From Caprimulgus europaeus (lineage: Eukaryota; Chordata; Aves; Caprimulgiformes; Caprimulgidae), in assembly GCA_907165065.1 (NCBI GenBank), contig OU015532.1:43936839-44000838 (forward strand): a DNA stretch of 64,000 bases. The letters are read 5' to 3'. Positions 11,997 through 24,200 of this stretch are shown here, one piece after another. Both the position numbers and the translations under genes were made by a program. The notes under the pieces are model-generated. The model made no database searches. It was not told the DNA's origin and saw only the letters and a list, made by a program, of their open reading frames with translations. The number at the start of each line of letters is the position of its first letter. Positions within the stretch are counted from its first letter, which is position 1.

Positions 11997-13985
11997 CTGT
12001 AAAAAGAAGAGGAGATTTTGGAACTGTAAGCTTACACAAATCCCTTCAAAATTATTTATATAGTTAGTGAAAGGAAGATGCCAACACGTTTTATATTGCT
12101 TAGGGAAAGAAGGGGTAGGCTTCAAGTTCTTACTGAATCAGCAGGAATAAAATGCTTGACACCAAACATTGCTTTGTGAAACAAAACCAAACAAAAGAAG
12201 AAAGTAAGTTATCTGTCTTGGACATTTGGACATCAGGGCCAAGCCAAGATGCCATCTCACCAGGACAACAGGGAAACCTGTTCTTTGGTGGTGACAGACA
12301 TTTATTATTATTCCTTCTGTACACAAAAGAGAAAGCAGAAACTTGTCTTGCCTGAACACATTATTCTGAGTGTTTCTAAGAGGTCTCATGAAATGGTGGC
12401 AGTTTGCAGGAGGGTAATGACTTTGATAGAGAGCATAAAAACTTTCCTTTTCTCAGTTTTTGCCCAAGATGAACTATAAATGTTTGCTGGTTCAAATCAG
12501 CTGCACAGGGCTGTGAGGTTTGCCAGAGATGACTTCAAAAAATTCCAAACGTGGGACAGATACTGAGTTGGGGCCTATTGGATGCTTAGTTGTAGAATTA
12601 AAGTCCTCTCTATCTCCTTAAAACAGGTGACATATAGTAACTTTGCCACTTGTCTTCCTCCCCACACTGTTAATACTGTTTAATGTCTTGTGTTTTTCAG
12701 TAAATGTGGTCTGTTTATTATTAGTTGTGCACAATTGTTGCTTCACTTAACATTTGGGTTTGAGTTTTTTAAAAATGAGTTAGATCAAGGCAATGTCCTT
12801 CACAGGCCCTTGCTGAAATTTTGTCTGTTTAAGTTTGTTACAATATTTTCTTTCAATCTGAACAAATTCTTGTAGTGTCAACAGCAGTGTAGAACTAAAA
12901 CACCTTCCTGCTCTTTGTTCTGAAAGAGAATTATTTCTGGTAGGTACTAATAGAAACATTTTTCTTCTGCTATTGACTTCAACATGACTGAAGAAAAAGA
13001 CAGATATTTAAAACAACATGATAACTTATGTGTGACAGATATTTTTTATGTTCATGTTTATACGTTCATATGCCTATGTTCCCCAAATCCTTATCTCCCT
13101 CCATAACTCTGTTTCATTTTTGGAACACCAGCATTTTGTAAGCTTAAGCTCTGGTGACAGCATGCCAGAAATGCAGGCAAGCTTCTCTTTTTCTTGCTCT
13201 TTTAGACTACTTCAGAACATGAAACCTAAGGCAGCAGCTGCCATTAAAATCCAGATGGAGGTTGTAGATAAACAGCTGGCAATAGGAAAAGATTTTTTTT
13301 TCTGGTGAAAACTACCTCGGAGTTGCCATTGCCTATTAAATCTACTCTTTAATTCTCCTAGTCAGCTCCTTCAGTTCATTCTGGTTTACTTTGGGGATTT
13401 AAAGATTGTCCTTTTCTAGGGATGTGGTTTCTGTGATGACATTGAAGAAATGAGATCAAGAAAGAGAGAGACTTATTCACAGAGGATTAAGATGTTAGAA
13501 TACAAAAAATAGAAAATACTTTTAGAAATTACTTTGGACCTTGGTAAATCCTTAGCAGCAGCTGGGTGCTCTATTAGTGTGTCATATTAAAATGCACTGC
13601 TAAGATTGCCCAAAACATCATGACTTCCAGGATGCATGCTAACTTGGCATCAGATCCATGGAATATTGAAAGCCTCAGGAGCAAATCCACTGCCTGACTG
13701 CCAGCTCCCAATATCATCTGTGGTGGTGGATAATTGTTTTGGGGAAATCCTGGGAAAGTGATAACCCACAATAATGACAATCTAAGGGAAAGACTAAGTA
13801 AAAGGAGCAAATAATCATTTAATTGTATGCACAGCAGGGACACCGGTGAAGGGACTCCTCTTATTTCTGGTCTTCAGAGGATGTAGGTGCAATCTTCCAA
13901 ATGAATATGATTCCAATAGAATTGCCCTTCATCTACACAGGGATTTAACAGGAACTATAACCTATTTTCCAGATTTCAGAGGGGT

Positions 13986-14022
13986 GGTCAAAGGAGACAG
14001 TACAGCATGGATTCTCTCTGAT
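13986..14022. repeat. Direct repeat copy 1 (SPI1 intron 1)
   Basis: The first 21 bases, GGTCAAAGGAGACAGTACAG plus C, are identical to those at 15326, and the following 16 bases differ at four positions, ending TCTCTCTGAT in both. The copies are 1340 bp apart in the same orientation. Confidence 0.85.
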
Positions 14023-15325
14023 GCTTCTGGTTTTCCTCTACATTTTTTTTGGTGTTCTCTCTGTGGTTATATGCATTCTCTCATCTCAGTTCCTTAGACC
14101 TGTGGTGTACCCTGATCTCTGACAAGAAGAAGTAATGAGACTGTGTTTTGCTTTCTTCAGGATAAAGTTCTAAATAGAATTTCTACTTTTCATTATCTTT
14201 GCAAATTAATTCACTTAACTTCCCCATTTCCCTTCCATAAATATATGCTTCCTGTTAAATCATACCAGCCTGAAGAATGTATGAAGTTTTTACCTTCATA
14301 CAGAATTATTAATTTGTCATAACTTTCCTATTCTGTGAAGGGAGAGATCTCAACTTCCAAATGGAAAATGCACATCATACTGGTTGGGAGAAATGGAGGT
14401 TAAAAAAGTCATATAAATGTATATGGTTTGAAAGAAAAATCTTTGTTTCCTTTCAACTAAAATACTAGAAACTGACTGAAATTATAAAATTTTTCCATAT
14501 CTAAATGCATCAGAGTTTATAGCTCTGATAAATATTTAGCCAAAAATAAACAAATTTCCAAAGAAATCAGTGTCCTGACAATCTAGGCTTCATTTGCTAC
14601 ATATAAAATTTCCACTGCTACAACAAAAGCTCTGTCACTCATATCTTTACAGAAGTATAGCTTGTCAGGAAGGCCAAGCATCTGTCAAAAAGCAGATAAA
14701 CAAGAGATATTTTAGGCATGGGAAGGAACATTTGACTTCTCCTAGTTGTGTTCTTCCTTTGTTGTCTCTTCTCTAAGATTTTCCAAACTCCCTCATTTCA
14801 GTCCAGTATATGTAACAAGCCATAGCCTCTCACAGTCTGAGAGTGAGAATGAAGTATTTCTGCCTTTCTAAAGCCAGTTCTACAAGTTTAGATGTGTATT
14901 CAGTGACCAGAGCTAAAGGAAGGTGTGTTAAATAGACTCTTAAAAAAGCGATTCCCTTAATAGTTACAGATCTGGCTGACTGCAAGAGCGAGTTGCAGAT
15001 ACTCAATGTCTAAAAAACTGTTTTTCCACAGATCGTTGGTTTTGAACATACTCTGTTTCGAAAGTCAGGGACTTAAAATCTCTTTGTAATGGATTGTGGG
15101 AATTTTCTTCCTTGGATTTGTTTTCTGCTCAGTGATCCATCTGATAAAATAGATACGTGTATATCCTTGCTATCTCATGCCACCTGGACCAATCCATCCC
15201 CACAAAGGATTGAATTGGCACCACTTTCCATCTCGGTGTCTGACCTTCAGGGGTACAGTGACTAATATGGGAAGACATATATTAAATATTTAAGAGTTTA
15301 TGTACTATAAACTTAATGAGATAGC

Positions 15326-15362
15326 GGTCAAAGGAGACAGTACAGCGTCCTTTCTCTCTGAT
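15326..15362. repeat. Direct repeat copy 2 (SPI1 intron 1)
   Basis: Partner of the copy at 13986-14022 with 33 of 37 identical positions. Similarity drops off outside this block. Both copies include GGTCAAAGG, which resembles a nuclear-receptor half site followed by AAAGG; that reading is speculative. Confidence 0.85.
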
Positions 15363-17171
15363 AATCTTTACCTTATGGGAAAGTGGGATATTTTCCTCTA
15401 TTCATTAGAGAAACTATATCCAAGAACTTGTTTTTAATCTCCCTCTGATTTTTGTTTTGATTTGGTTTTTTTGTTTGTTTGGTTGGGAGTTTTTTGTCTT
15501 TTGTTTTTTGGGGTTTTTAAAGTTTTATTAAAAGCTTTTTCTCTAGTTAGAGAGAAGAGGTTTCACCGTGTGCTGCTGTTGCCTCTTGTACCAGTCTACC
15601 CACTTGCCCCATCCTTCTCTGGAACCTCCCCACCCACACCCATTTCATCATCTTACTTACTAATAGCACTTCCATGACACCAAACTGTTTTATTTCCCCT
15701 GACAGAGAGCAAAGAATGGCTTGTGTTACAATTTAATATTTAACTGATGTCAATGGCCATTTGTTCTATCAATTGTTTTCATGTCAAAGACATCTCTGTT
15801 AGGAACTCGTAGCTGTGTTCTGAAGTTGATATCTCCTTTCCTACATGCTATGAGGTGCAGTACGCTATCTCAAACCATATTCCAACCTCAAGCAAGAGGT
15901 CAACAAACAATACTTTATCTGTCACAGGCTTTGATAAATGGAGAGTTGCCTCCATCTTCCTTCTTTGTCCTGAAACTCAGGGGAAAAGCCACAAAACTAC
16001 TTGGAGAAATCTTGGTTGGCATTGTTTAAGAGAGGATTCAACTGAATAGCAATCTAAAAATTCTTGTTATTCACCAAGACTTTGTCAGATGATTCCAGGT
16101 GACTGTAAATTCAATACAAGCTGATATTTTTTTTATTATCCTGATATAACTATTCACTGGCATGTGATTCAGAAATACTCCACACAATTTCCAATGATGG
16201 GCTGCTGAGACAAGTTTTAAGGCCAAGATTATCCGTATTTCCTTGGAAAAAATATTACAGTATAACTATTTTAGAAAAGATGAGTAAAAATATTAGCATG
16301 ATCACTCACTAGGCCAGCCTCACTAGACAGACCATGCTGGCAATGCAGTAATGTGGAACAGAGTGCTTCTGTGGGGCTTTTTTGCCCTCATACAACTATG
16401 CTTCCATTCAAATTGTGATATCTCCAGGTGGCTCATGGGGGATTCGCATCAAACCGGGGCCCTCTTTAGGCAAAGGTGTTTGACTTAATACTTTTTCACC
16501 CCGTAGCACAACTAGATTCTGTCATGCACAGGAAGACATGGGCTCACTTTGTGGAACTTCTCCATAGAAAATGCCTAATCTTCAGAGAAAGATGCCATAT
16601 TCCTAAACCATTTGAGCAGCGTTTTCCAGACAAAGGGTAAGAGTTTCCTAGCATAGTCAAGAGGAAGGCAGTTACTGACCCACCCTCAACTGAAAGGGGA
16701 GGGGCAGAGGAGGGAAGTATTGCTTCACAGAAACCCCTGTCTAGAAACAGGTTTATGTCTCCCCTCTGAAAAAGTCCCAGGAGGCACAGACATTTATAAC
16801 GATGCCATGTGGGGCTCTAACTAACAGTGCTCAAAGTACACTTAAAACCATTTTGAAAGTATAAAACACAAAATTTATATTATTTATTATTTATTTAATG
16901 TCTTAATTTTTAGACATTTTGATTGCAAAATTAAAAATACTGCCCTGCCAAGTCTTCCTGTAAGGTGTAATTGTATTTTCACTGCCTGTTGTAGCATTCA
17001 TCTGAGCAGAGTTCAGCCAGAATATTAAATGCAACACAAATCGGAATATGGGCTGAACTGTGTCAGATTTTCACTCCATTTATTCCATGTATGCACTGGA
17101 ATCGAATACTGAAAGAAAGAGTCCAGAAAACTTGGCTGTGAGTGAATGAGTGGACAGAAAATTAACAATTG

Positions 17172-17216
17172 TATATATATATTTATTTATTTATTTATTT
17201 ATTTATTTATTTTTTT
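17172..17216. repeat. (TA)n/(ATTT)n microsatellite
   Basis: A short TATATATA run leads into about nine TTTA units and a T tract. It lies in SPI1 intron 1, about 1.3 kb inside from exon 1. Confidence 0.95.
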
Positions 17217-18537
17217 AAATGGAGATTCTGGTTTCTGGGGTAGTTGAGGACAAGGTTTGGGTTTCTTTTAAATTCTTTTTTTTTAAGCCAATCAAGTAAC
17301 CTATAGAGAGGTCTCTGTGTACTTCTTTCATTTTCTCAGTTTCTTTTCAGACTTCTATCCTGCTGTATTTACAGTAGATCCACTAGGACTTGGTGTATTA
17401 AAGAAAAAGAAAAACTATTTTCAGGGTCTTCTTGCCCTTTGGGTAGATAGGGGATTTCAGGGGCACTGAAGATGAACTGCTAGAATAAAGGGTCTCCTGA
17501 AAAGAAGACGTATTTTTTCAGTCAATGTGGATACTAAGCATGAAAGGAATTTAAAGGGCCATCTTTCTGCGTGGAAGATAAGCAAACATGTCTTTAGCCT
17601 TCGTTAGATGGGACAAGACAAAAAGAAAACCTGATACAAGTTTTGTTGAAAGGACTCTTGGATCTGCATTGTCTCTTTCTCTGCTCTGAACACACGTAAC
17701 AATTACCATAAGTCATCTACCACATAAAAAGCCAAGTAAAACACCTTATCTGACATCTCTTCATCTTCCACAAACCTAATAAAATCTAGTTAGGGCCTCT
17801 CTTACCCATTCTGCTTAGAGATTTCCCATTAAGGTTTCTTTCTGAACAACAGGTTAGTGACATTACGTTCTTCATAAATAATAATTTCTGAACTCATCAT
17901 ACGGTAAATTACAGCAGTGTCACAATGCTTCAGAGTTACAGACAGGACAGAAACAGTCTCATAAGCATAAAGATTTGTATCTAAGAGAATATATTGAAAG
18001 ACCCAATTAAGAGCTATGAGTTTTTTCCCCTCATTCACCAATTGCTTTTTCATCGCAAGTGAATTCAAAAGAATTAAGTTCAAGAGAAGCTGAAGCTAGA
18101 AACTAAAATACCATCAGTGCAAAGAGCACAGAGTCCTAAAATCGGTATTCAGCAACATTTCTCTCACAGACTGGTAGATAGCTAAACACATAAACTATTT
18201 CAGAGACTTGAGATTATTAAGAATTACAACCTGAAGAAAGACTTGGCCTTATATCACAAAGGCGGCACTGACTTGCTATGTGCATACTCTACAAAAACAC
18301 CATCCATTTAATCTGTGAAGACAAATGGAGATCAAAATCAGATACAAGTTTAGGGAGGAAATGTTAATTTCCCATTCATTACAATGTTGTCACTGGCTTT
18401 ATATATTGACCTAAGCCCAACTTCCTGGCATTACAAATACAGACCAAAACAGAGATATTCTCAAATAATACAACCTGGTTTACTTTGCCTTTTGCTACTG
18501 AGCCCAATGTTCCATATTATAAACCCCATATACTTAC

Positions 18538-18582
18538 AGGGGGAATGAGGGGAAATCCTTCCATTTTGCAAGCTTGCAACAT
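18538..18582 (-). CDS. SPI1: SPI1 coding exon 1 (start codon exon)
   Basis: On the minus strand an ATG at 18582-18580 opens MLQACKMEGFPLIPP, 15 codons, up to the donor GTAAGT at 18537. Human PU.1 begins MLQACKMEGFPLVPP, so this start is the conserved one. A second in-frame ATG (residue 7, 18564-18562) is also conserved. I chose the upstream ATG because all of the six intervening residues match the mammalian protein. The exon continues upstream as 5'UTR of unknown length. Its reading joins exon 2 in phase 0 to give the conserved PPPSED. Confidence 0.95.
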
Positions 18583-18644
18583 TCAGCCAACTTCTGAGTG
18601 AATTTTTCTTAGTTCAGTTTTCAAACATCCAGAATAATTGACTT

Positions 18645-18700
18645 GAAAAAAAATCACATGAAAAAAAAAAGGAAAAAAAAAAAGGAAAAAAAAAAAAAGG
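18645..18700. repeat. A-rich (A)nGG tract upstream of the SPI1 start codon
   Basis: Three runs of 10-13 A separated by GG lie 60-120 bp upstream of the SPI1 ATG. On the transcribed sense strand this is (T)nCC, a long pyrimidine tract in the probable 5'UTR or core promoter. Confidence 0.95.
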
Positions 18701-18970
18701 TGAGATCCTCGGACTCTGTGAAGTCCCTTTTGCAGTGACGGATCTCAGGACAGGAGAAGGACCCTAACAAGTTTTCATAGTTTGCCCTAATAGGTTCTGA
18801 GGTGAACTTCTTCCCGAGTTGTATGTGAAGTTCCTGATTTTATCAAATGTCTGTAGAAGGGAGATAGCCCTTGGGTCTATCAGTGCGCTGTGACATCACA
18901 GCTTTTAGCCAGTTTGCATAAATCTCATTTCAGGGAGCTGTGGCGCTGTAACAGGAAGTCTGCCCTGGGC
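18700..18970 (-). promoter_or_regulatory. SPI1: Candidate SPI1 promoter region
   Basis: Lying 120-390 bp upstream of the SPI1 ATG, the block contains an ETS-type site ACAGGAAGTC (18951-18960), an octamer-like TTTGCATA (18913-18920) and a CRE-like TGACATCA (18891-18898). Mammalian SPI1 promoters are known to use an octamer and an autoregulatory ETS (PU) site close to the start of transcription. There is no TATA box at a convincing position. Spacing to the start of transcription cannot be measured without RNA data. Confidence 0.55.
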
Positions 18971-21187
18971 CAGATCTGCCATGGGCAGGTGCTTACTGTA
19001 TAACCAGCAGCCCAGGGCCTGCCACCAATAAACAAGCACACGGGTGCAGTGCTCTGTGGAAGACTCTGTGCTTCCCACTGTAGATGAACCATAACAACAG
19101 GGCTGCTCTCTGGTTTAATGGCATAACATAAGAGAGACAGGCCTGACAACTTCTGTGAGGACAGTGCAGTGGCATAGCCTTGCTTTAATAATAGTCCTGT
19201 GTTGGAATTAGGTGGCAATACTTGGCAGAGAGGGAAAAAAAATGAGTATGTGGTTTCAAATAGACGATCCTAGGTTTCTACAAAACACTGCAGTTCAGCC
19301 CATGGGACTTTCTTCATAACGTTTGCAATAGAGCAAACAGATTCAGTAAAAGATACTTAGTCCTTTTATTTGTTTCTTCTGTTTTCTAGCTCCTGCAAGG
19401 AGAAATTGAGTGGGGAAAAGGAGAAAGTATGGCATCTCCCATACAACGACTTCTCTCAGATCCTGAGTGCCTGGAACAGTGAGTAAAGAACAAGATTTGA
19501 AGGCTGGTATCTGAACAGTCAAGTGTCAAAATTTCACTTAGAGATTTTACTTTATCTCTTCCCACATGGTGTTCTCCCCTCTCTTTATCCCACTGTTTTG
19601 CTTGCACTTGGCTGCACTGAACCTTCGTACTGAGGTTCTGTCGGGGGCAGGGGTGACCGGGCCATGGGGCAGGATGTAGAGGGTGGAGCCTTGCTACAGG
19701 GAGAGAACACTCTCCTTCTGCAAAATGCCTTCTTGCTTTGCAGTTTGTTACTAACATCTTGGAAAAGTGAAGTTTCTTTGTCTGGATTGTTCCCCTTCAA
19801 TCTATGCCCATGTGCCACAGGTTCTGCTTTTGAAAGGAGCCTGTTCACCACTCACCTGGGTCTTTGTGTGAGGGGGAATTTCAGCCACTACAGACTTCCT
19901 CCCTCGTACACTGGTAAAACCAGAGGCTACTCACAAGTTCCTCTCATTCCCCACCCTAAGGGGAATGAGCAAACCGTATTAGCAATGGGATAAGATCAAG
20001 AACATGATGAAAGATTAACTCTTGAAGCCCCACACTGAATTTCACCAGCATCAGTTGATACATGAGCATTTCATTCTTATTTTATTCATACCATGAAATC
20101 TTGACTTCAACCTAGAAATACGCAAGCTGCTAAGCAGTCTGCTTCTGTCTCTGAGATGGTTCCCAAGTCTCCCCTTGCACACCAGCCTGGAAGTGATCAG
20201 ACCCATCTGGGGGAAAAGGAGAAAAGCAAAGTACAGTCCTGACGATAAAATTCAGTGTAAACAGAGAAGAAGGGAGGGAACAATAGCATACACAAATCTT
20301 AAAGTGGGTAATTGGATAGTCGGTGATAAAAGTAATTGTGGATATTGTGTGTCTATTAGAAAGGCTGTTCAGAACAAAGAAGATATGTTATCTGATTCAT
20401 CATACATTGAAAGATGGCTTAAGCAGCTACTGGAAGGTTTAAAAATGGGGTGTTTTACACAGAGAAGCTTCTATTAAAGTGGAGTACAACTATCATATGC
20501 TGGAGGATATTTCAGCACTGTCTCTTAGCACAGGAAATTACCTAATAAGGACAGATATTTTGCACCAGCCTTACTGCACTCAGGGAATGCTAAATTATCA
20601 ACATTACCAACCATGTTTAACACACGAGTAATCATAAGCAGACCAAGGTGATCAATATAAATAAAGAAATTGATTCTCTGTATGATGAATTCAAACCAAA
20701 TAATACACTACAAAGCTTGGGGACCAACAGAAAGTCCAGAAGTTGAATAAGCTTCCTAGGAAGGGGACCATCTCCATAAATGGAAATGCTAAAAGTGAAA
20801 TAAAACACTTGTTTACACTATCATATTTGTATAGTAACATCACTAGTAACAATCTTGCTAAAATTCAACATAATTACTTTCTCACTGTTACATATAACTC
20901 ATGTTTTGTCCTATGTTTCTAATCACGGAATCTTCTCACTCCTAAAAGGAAGGCCTACTAGAGATAGTACTTCTGTCCCAGATTCTCACAGTACCTTACT
21001 AGATGACTTATATGCATAAGCAGATGAATTTACCAAAACATTGTGTAGTAGAGAACCAATTTCCAGAGGCATCTGATGTGAACTGCTACTCACAGAGTGG
21101 AATCTGACCTTCAAAAAGGCTTTTGAAGTAGGATGGGGATCCTTCACCATTATGGGAATTTGGAGAGCTAGAGAAAAACCTTCTGAG

Positions 21188-21219
21188 TTGAAAGATTAAG
21201 TTTCTGAAAGATTAAGTTT
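21188..21219. repeat. Short tandem duplication, 16-bp unit
   Basis: TGAAAGATTAAGTTTC occurs twice head to tail, followed by TGAAAAC, the start of a third degenerate unit. Confidence 0.9.
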
Positions 21220-24200
21220 CTGAAAACTTTTAACATTTATATTAATCTGAGAGATTTTCCCTCTAAGCATCACCTTACTCTGTGCAGTTTTTTGAAATAG
21301 TTCTTCCCCTACCTCTACCCATTTCTTCTACAAGCTATTGCTAACCACAAGCTACCAAAGCAAAAGGGTTTCAACTTGCAGCCACATCACAGAGAGGTCC
21401 CGTTACCTCAAACCTTGTTTGGTGCTTGGAAGGTAATTTTTCACCCTACTAAAACCACACACAGCATCACTCATCCTGAAGTCTTTTAATCAGAAACAGG
21501 TGTTCACATAGATTCTGCTGCTGAGTTTTCTTGTAAGACAAGACCTCTAAGCAAGGGATTCCCTTCTATGTTCTATATTCTTCCCAGAGCTGTTTTCCAT
21601 TGAATTTGTTTTATCCAGAGGTAACATGGCTTGTGGGTCTTGTATACCATCTTTTAACATTGAATATCCATTCAGATGGCATGGAGGGGTTCTGCCCTCT
21701 TCTCTTGAGAGAGCCTGTGGGTCTCTCTGACTGTGGAATCTGTGGGGTCTGGAGCTCTAGAGCACAATCCTCTGTGTTTAACTCTTCATTACATATACTG
21801 CTACTGAGTTGAAGATGTGAGTTGAAATATCTTTGTTGCATTTTTCCAAGATGATAGAATGAGAGAGTAGGAGCCAGAAAATGGCTGCTGAAAGCTACTG
21901 CCTGAGAAGGATTTGTTGCCACTTTTTCTCATGTGGAGCTTCACCTTAGGATCCTTAAAAACATGAATGTAGACTCCACTGAAATATGTGCTCCCCATTC
22001 CACTGAGATAAGTTATGCCTCTGATGTTCCCTTGTGATACCCACAGGGTTTGTACCGCGACTACATTTGAACAAAGACTTTTCCTCACTATGTAGGCATA
22101 CCCTCCTGGAGCTGATGCAGTTCCTAGTGGCAAAAAAGTGCTCTTGACAGTCCAGATTTCATGAGTTCCTGAGTTTTATGTAACAACATCTGTACAAGGG
22201 CTTTTGCCAGTGGGAAATGTCATTAAAATATCACAGTCTTAACTAATTTCTCTATATTGGCAAGCATAGACTAGCCTAAATCCATACCAGAATGAAGATA
22301 AGCATTTTCAGTGGGAGGAAGAGGAGTAATTTCAGTTAGTACTAATTCAGAAAGCTTCATGGATTTTTAAAGAACAATTAAGATATGCAATCACTTACAG
22401 AAATGAAAAGCACTTAATTTCTCATTGTATTAGTAACTTTTAAACTGTCCATAAAGAAGAAATCAGCAAAGAAAATCTCCCTTTGGCAATTTATATGACT
22501 TCAAGATCTTTTACACCTCAGCTACATTTTATTATTTGCTGTATTTGGAAAACTTGTTTTGGCTGTAAGTTTTTATGTCAGTTTGTAATGATCTTCTGCA
22601 TTCTACAGGCAACACATTTTCAGTTTACACATTCCTGCTCATTTATAGTCATGCAATCTCTCAAAACTTTTGTATCATTTCAAGAAGTTGACATGGGAGA
22701 GCCCTCTAATACCATCCACTCTTGAAGTCTACATCCAGTCTACATGCTACGTACCATCAGTAGCACCGGTAAGATGCAGGCAGTGTTGTGCCTTGAACCT
22801 ATAGTCCAAATGAGGTCCCTACCAAAAAAGGAGATACTTTAGTTGTCAAAATAAACTATAAGGATGAGGTGCATCTAAGATATGGCTAAATAAAACTGTA
22901 TCTGTAGAGAAAATAATGGTTGTTGCTGAAGGCTCAACAGCCACCCTGTATTTCCTTTGGAGGGTGTCACTTCAGACTGGCTCTAGTCTGATGCCATGGA
23001 CTGAATTTCCATTTTCAGCTGGAGTCCTGAACTACATCTTCAGTTTCATCTGAAAAGAATCCAGTTCATGTGCTCTAATACTGCTGTGTAGTGCAAATTA
23101 AAGTACAGTGAGTGCGGAGGGTCAGGAGATTAATTTTAGAAGTGCACTTATGATCTGAACTAAATTGCTGATCTACACCCACCTTTAGAGAGGATTCTTT
23201 CCCTTGGTACACAGTGATCTCTGCCAAGCTGTGTCAGAAATACCTCTGCTGCATGGGGTTTGATTTGGATATTTAGGCAGCAGTTCTTTCTTAAGAGTGC
23301 AGCTGTATCTAGGGAGAAGTCTTGCTCTCCTAATATAAATAGTACTTTCCAGACTTACTGGGATGATACCTTTTAGTGATCTCTCAGACTTCCAAAGAGA
23401 AAAACAGTGTTCACAAATAAACATGCCTTTAGGTAGCCAGTGGGTTTACAATGTGCTTCCTGTTCTCTGCCACTGCTTTCACAAGGATTTTGTGTCTGGA
23501 ATGTAGCATAAACAGAGGAACTGAACTACTAGAAGCCGGTGCTCTTTATGCATCCTCACAGCAGACATTTGGCTGTATAAGAGGTGCAGCACACATACAA
23601 GCACCACATTGCAGCTCTATGTGTATGAGTAGGACAGGTGTGTATGACTTGTGTGTGACACACTCTGTAGTATTTTATCTATAGAAACTTTTTTCTTACA
23701 GAAGCAGTTGCTGATAAAAAAAAAATTGTGTTTGAATTCATTACATTGCATTCTTTTGTAGTGTTGGACCCTCTTCACTATGTAAGTCACATGCAGTTAG
23801 ATTCTTTAGTCTTCATTTTTGCTTTCTTCATTTTTGCTTTCTTGCCTGTGGGTTTTTTCAGGTACCTTGAAATCTGCAGGGTTTGGTAAAAAGCTGGCAT
23901 TTTTCACTAATCTTCTGGTAGAAAAAATTAACAGTCTAGAGATAAGTAGCTCCATCTTAAGCTGTTCAGTTTTTTAGAAGCACAGTTTGCTTATGGCTTT
24001 GACAAATGATATTTCAGCCATGTAAAGACTGCAAGCCCATTGAAGGAGCTGATAGTTTTTTGTTTGGTTGCAGCTGTTTTGCTCTGTCTTTTAGAACTAT
24101 ATTTTATGTAAAGTTGTTCTGCTAACAATATATGGGCTCATACTTTATTTCCTCCCTCCTGTTGTTCTCATAACTTGTAGTTATTGGTCTTCTAATTTTG

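Larger units (their letters stand above)
11997..18537 (-). other. SPI1: SPI1 intron 1
   Basis: The donor is GTAAGT from 18537 and the acceptor TTTTTACAG ends at 11997. It contains a 37-bp direct repeat (13986-14022 and 15326-15362) and an ATTT microsatellite (17172-17216). No coding exon is visible. The remaining sequence is AT-rich without a recognisable repeat family. Confidence 0.9.
1..18582 (-). other. SPI1: SPI1 (PU.1) gene, 5' part, coding span inside the window
   Basis: Four exons on the minus strand, joined through GT-AG introns with consistent phases, give residues 1-152 of PU.1. PU.1 is an ETS-family nuclear transcription factor that drives myeloid and B-cell development. The order is coding exon 1 at 18582-18538, exon 2 at 11996-11903, exon 3 at 4456-4269 and exon 4 from 131 to the window edge. 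Introns 1, 2 and 3 are 6541, 7446 and 4137 bp. The visible part covers the acidic activation region, the glutamine-rich region and the start of the PEST region. The ETS domain is off the left edge. The 5'UTR and transcription start lie upstream of 18582 and are not defined here. The match to human PU.1 was made from memory and is strong in every exon. Confidence 0.96.
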
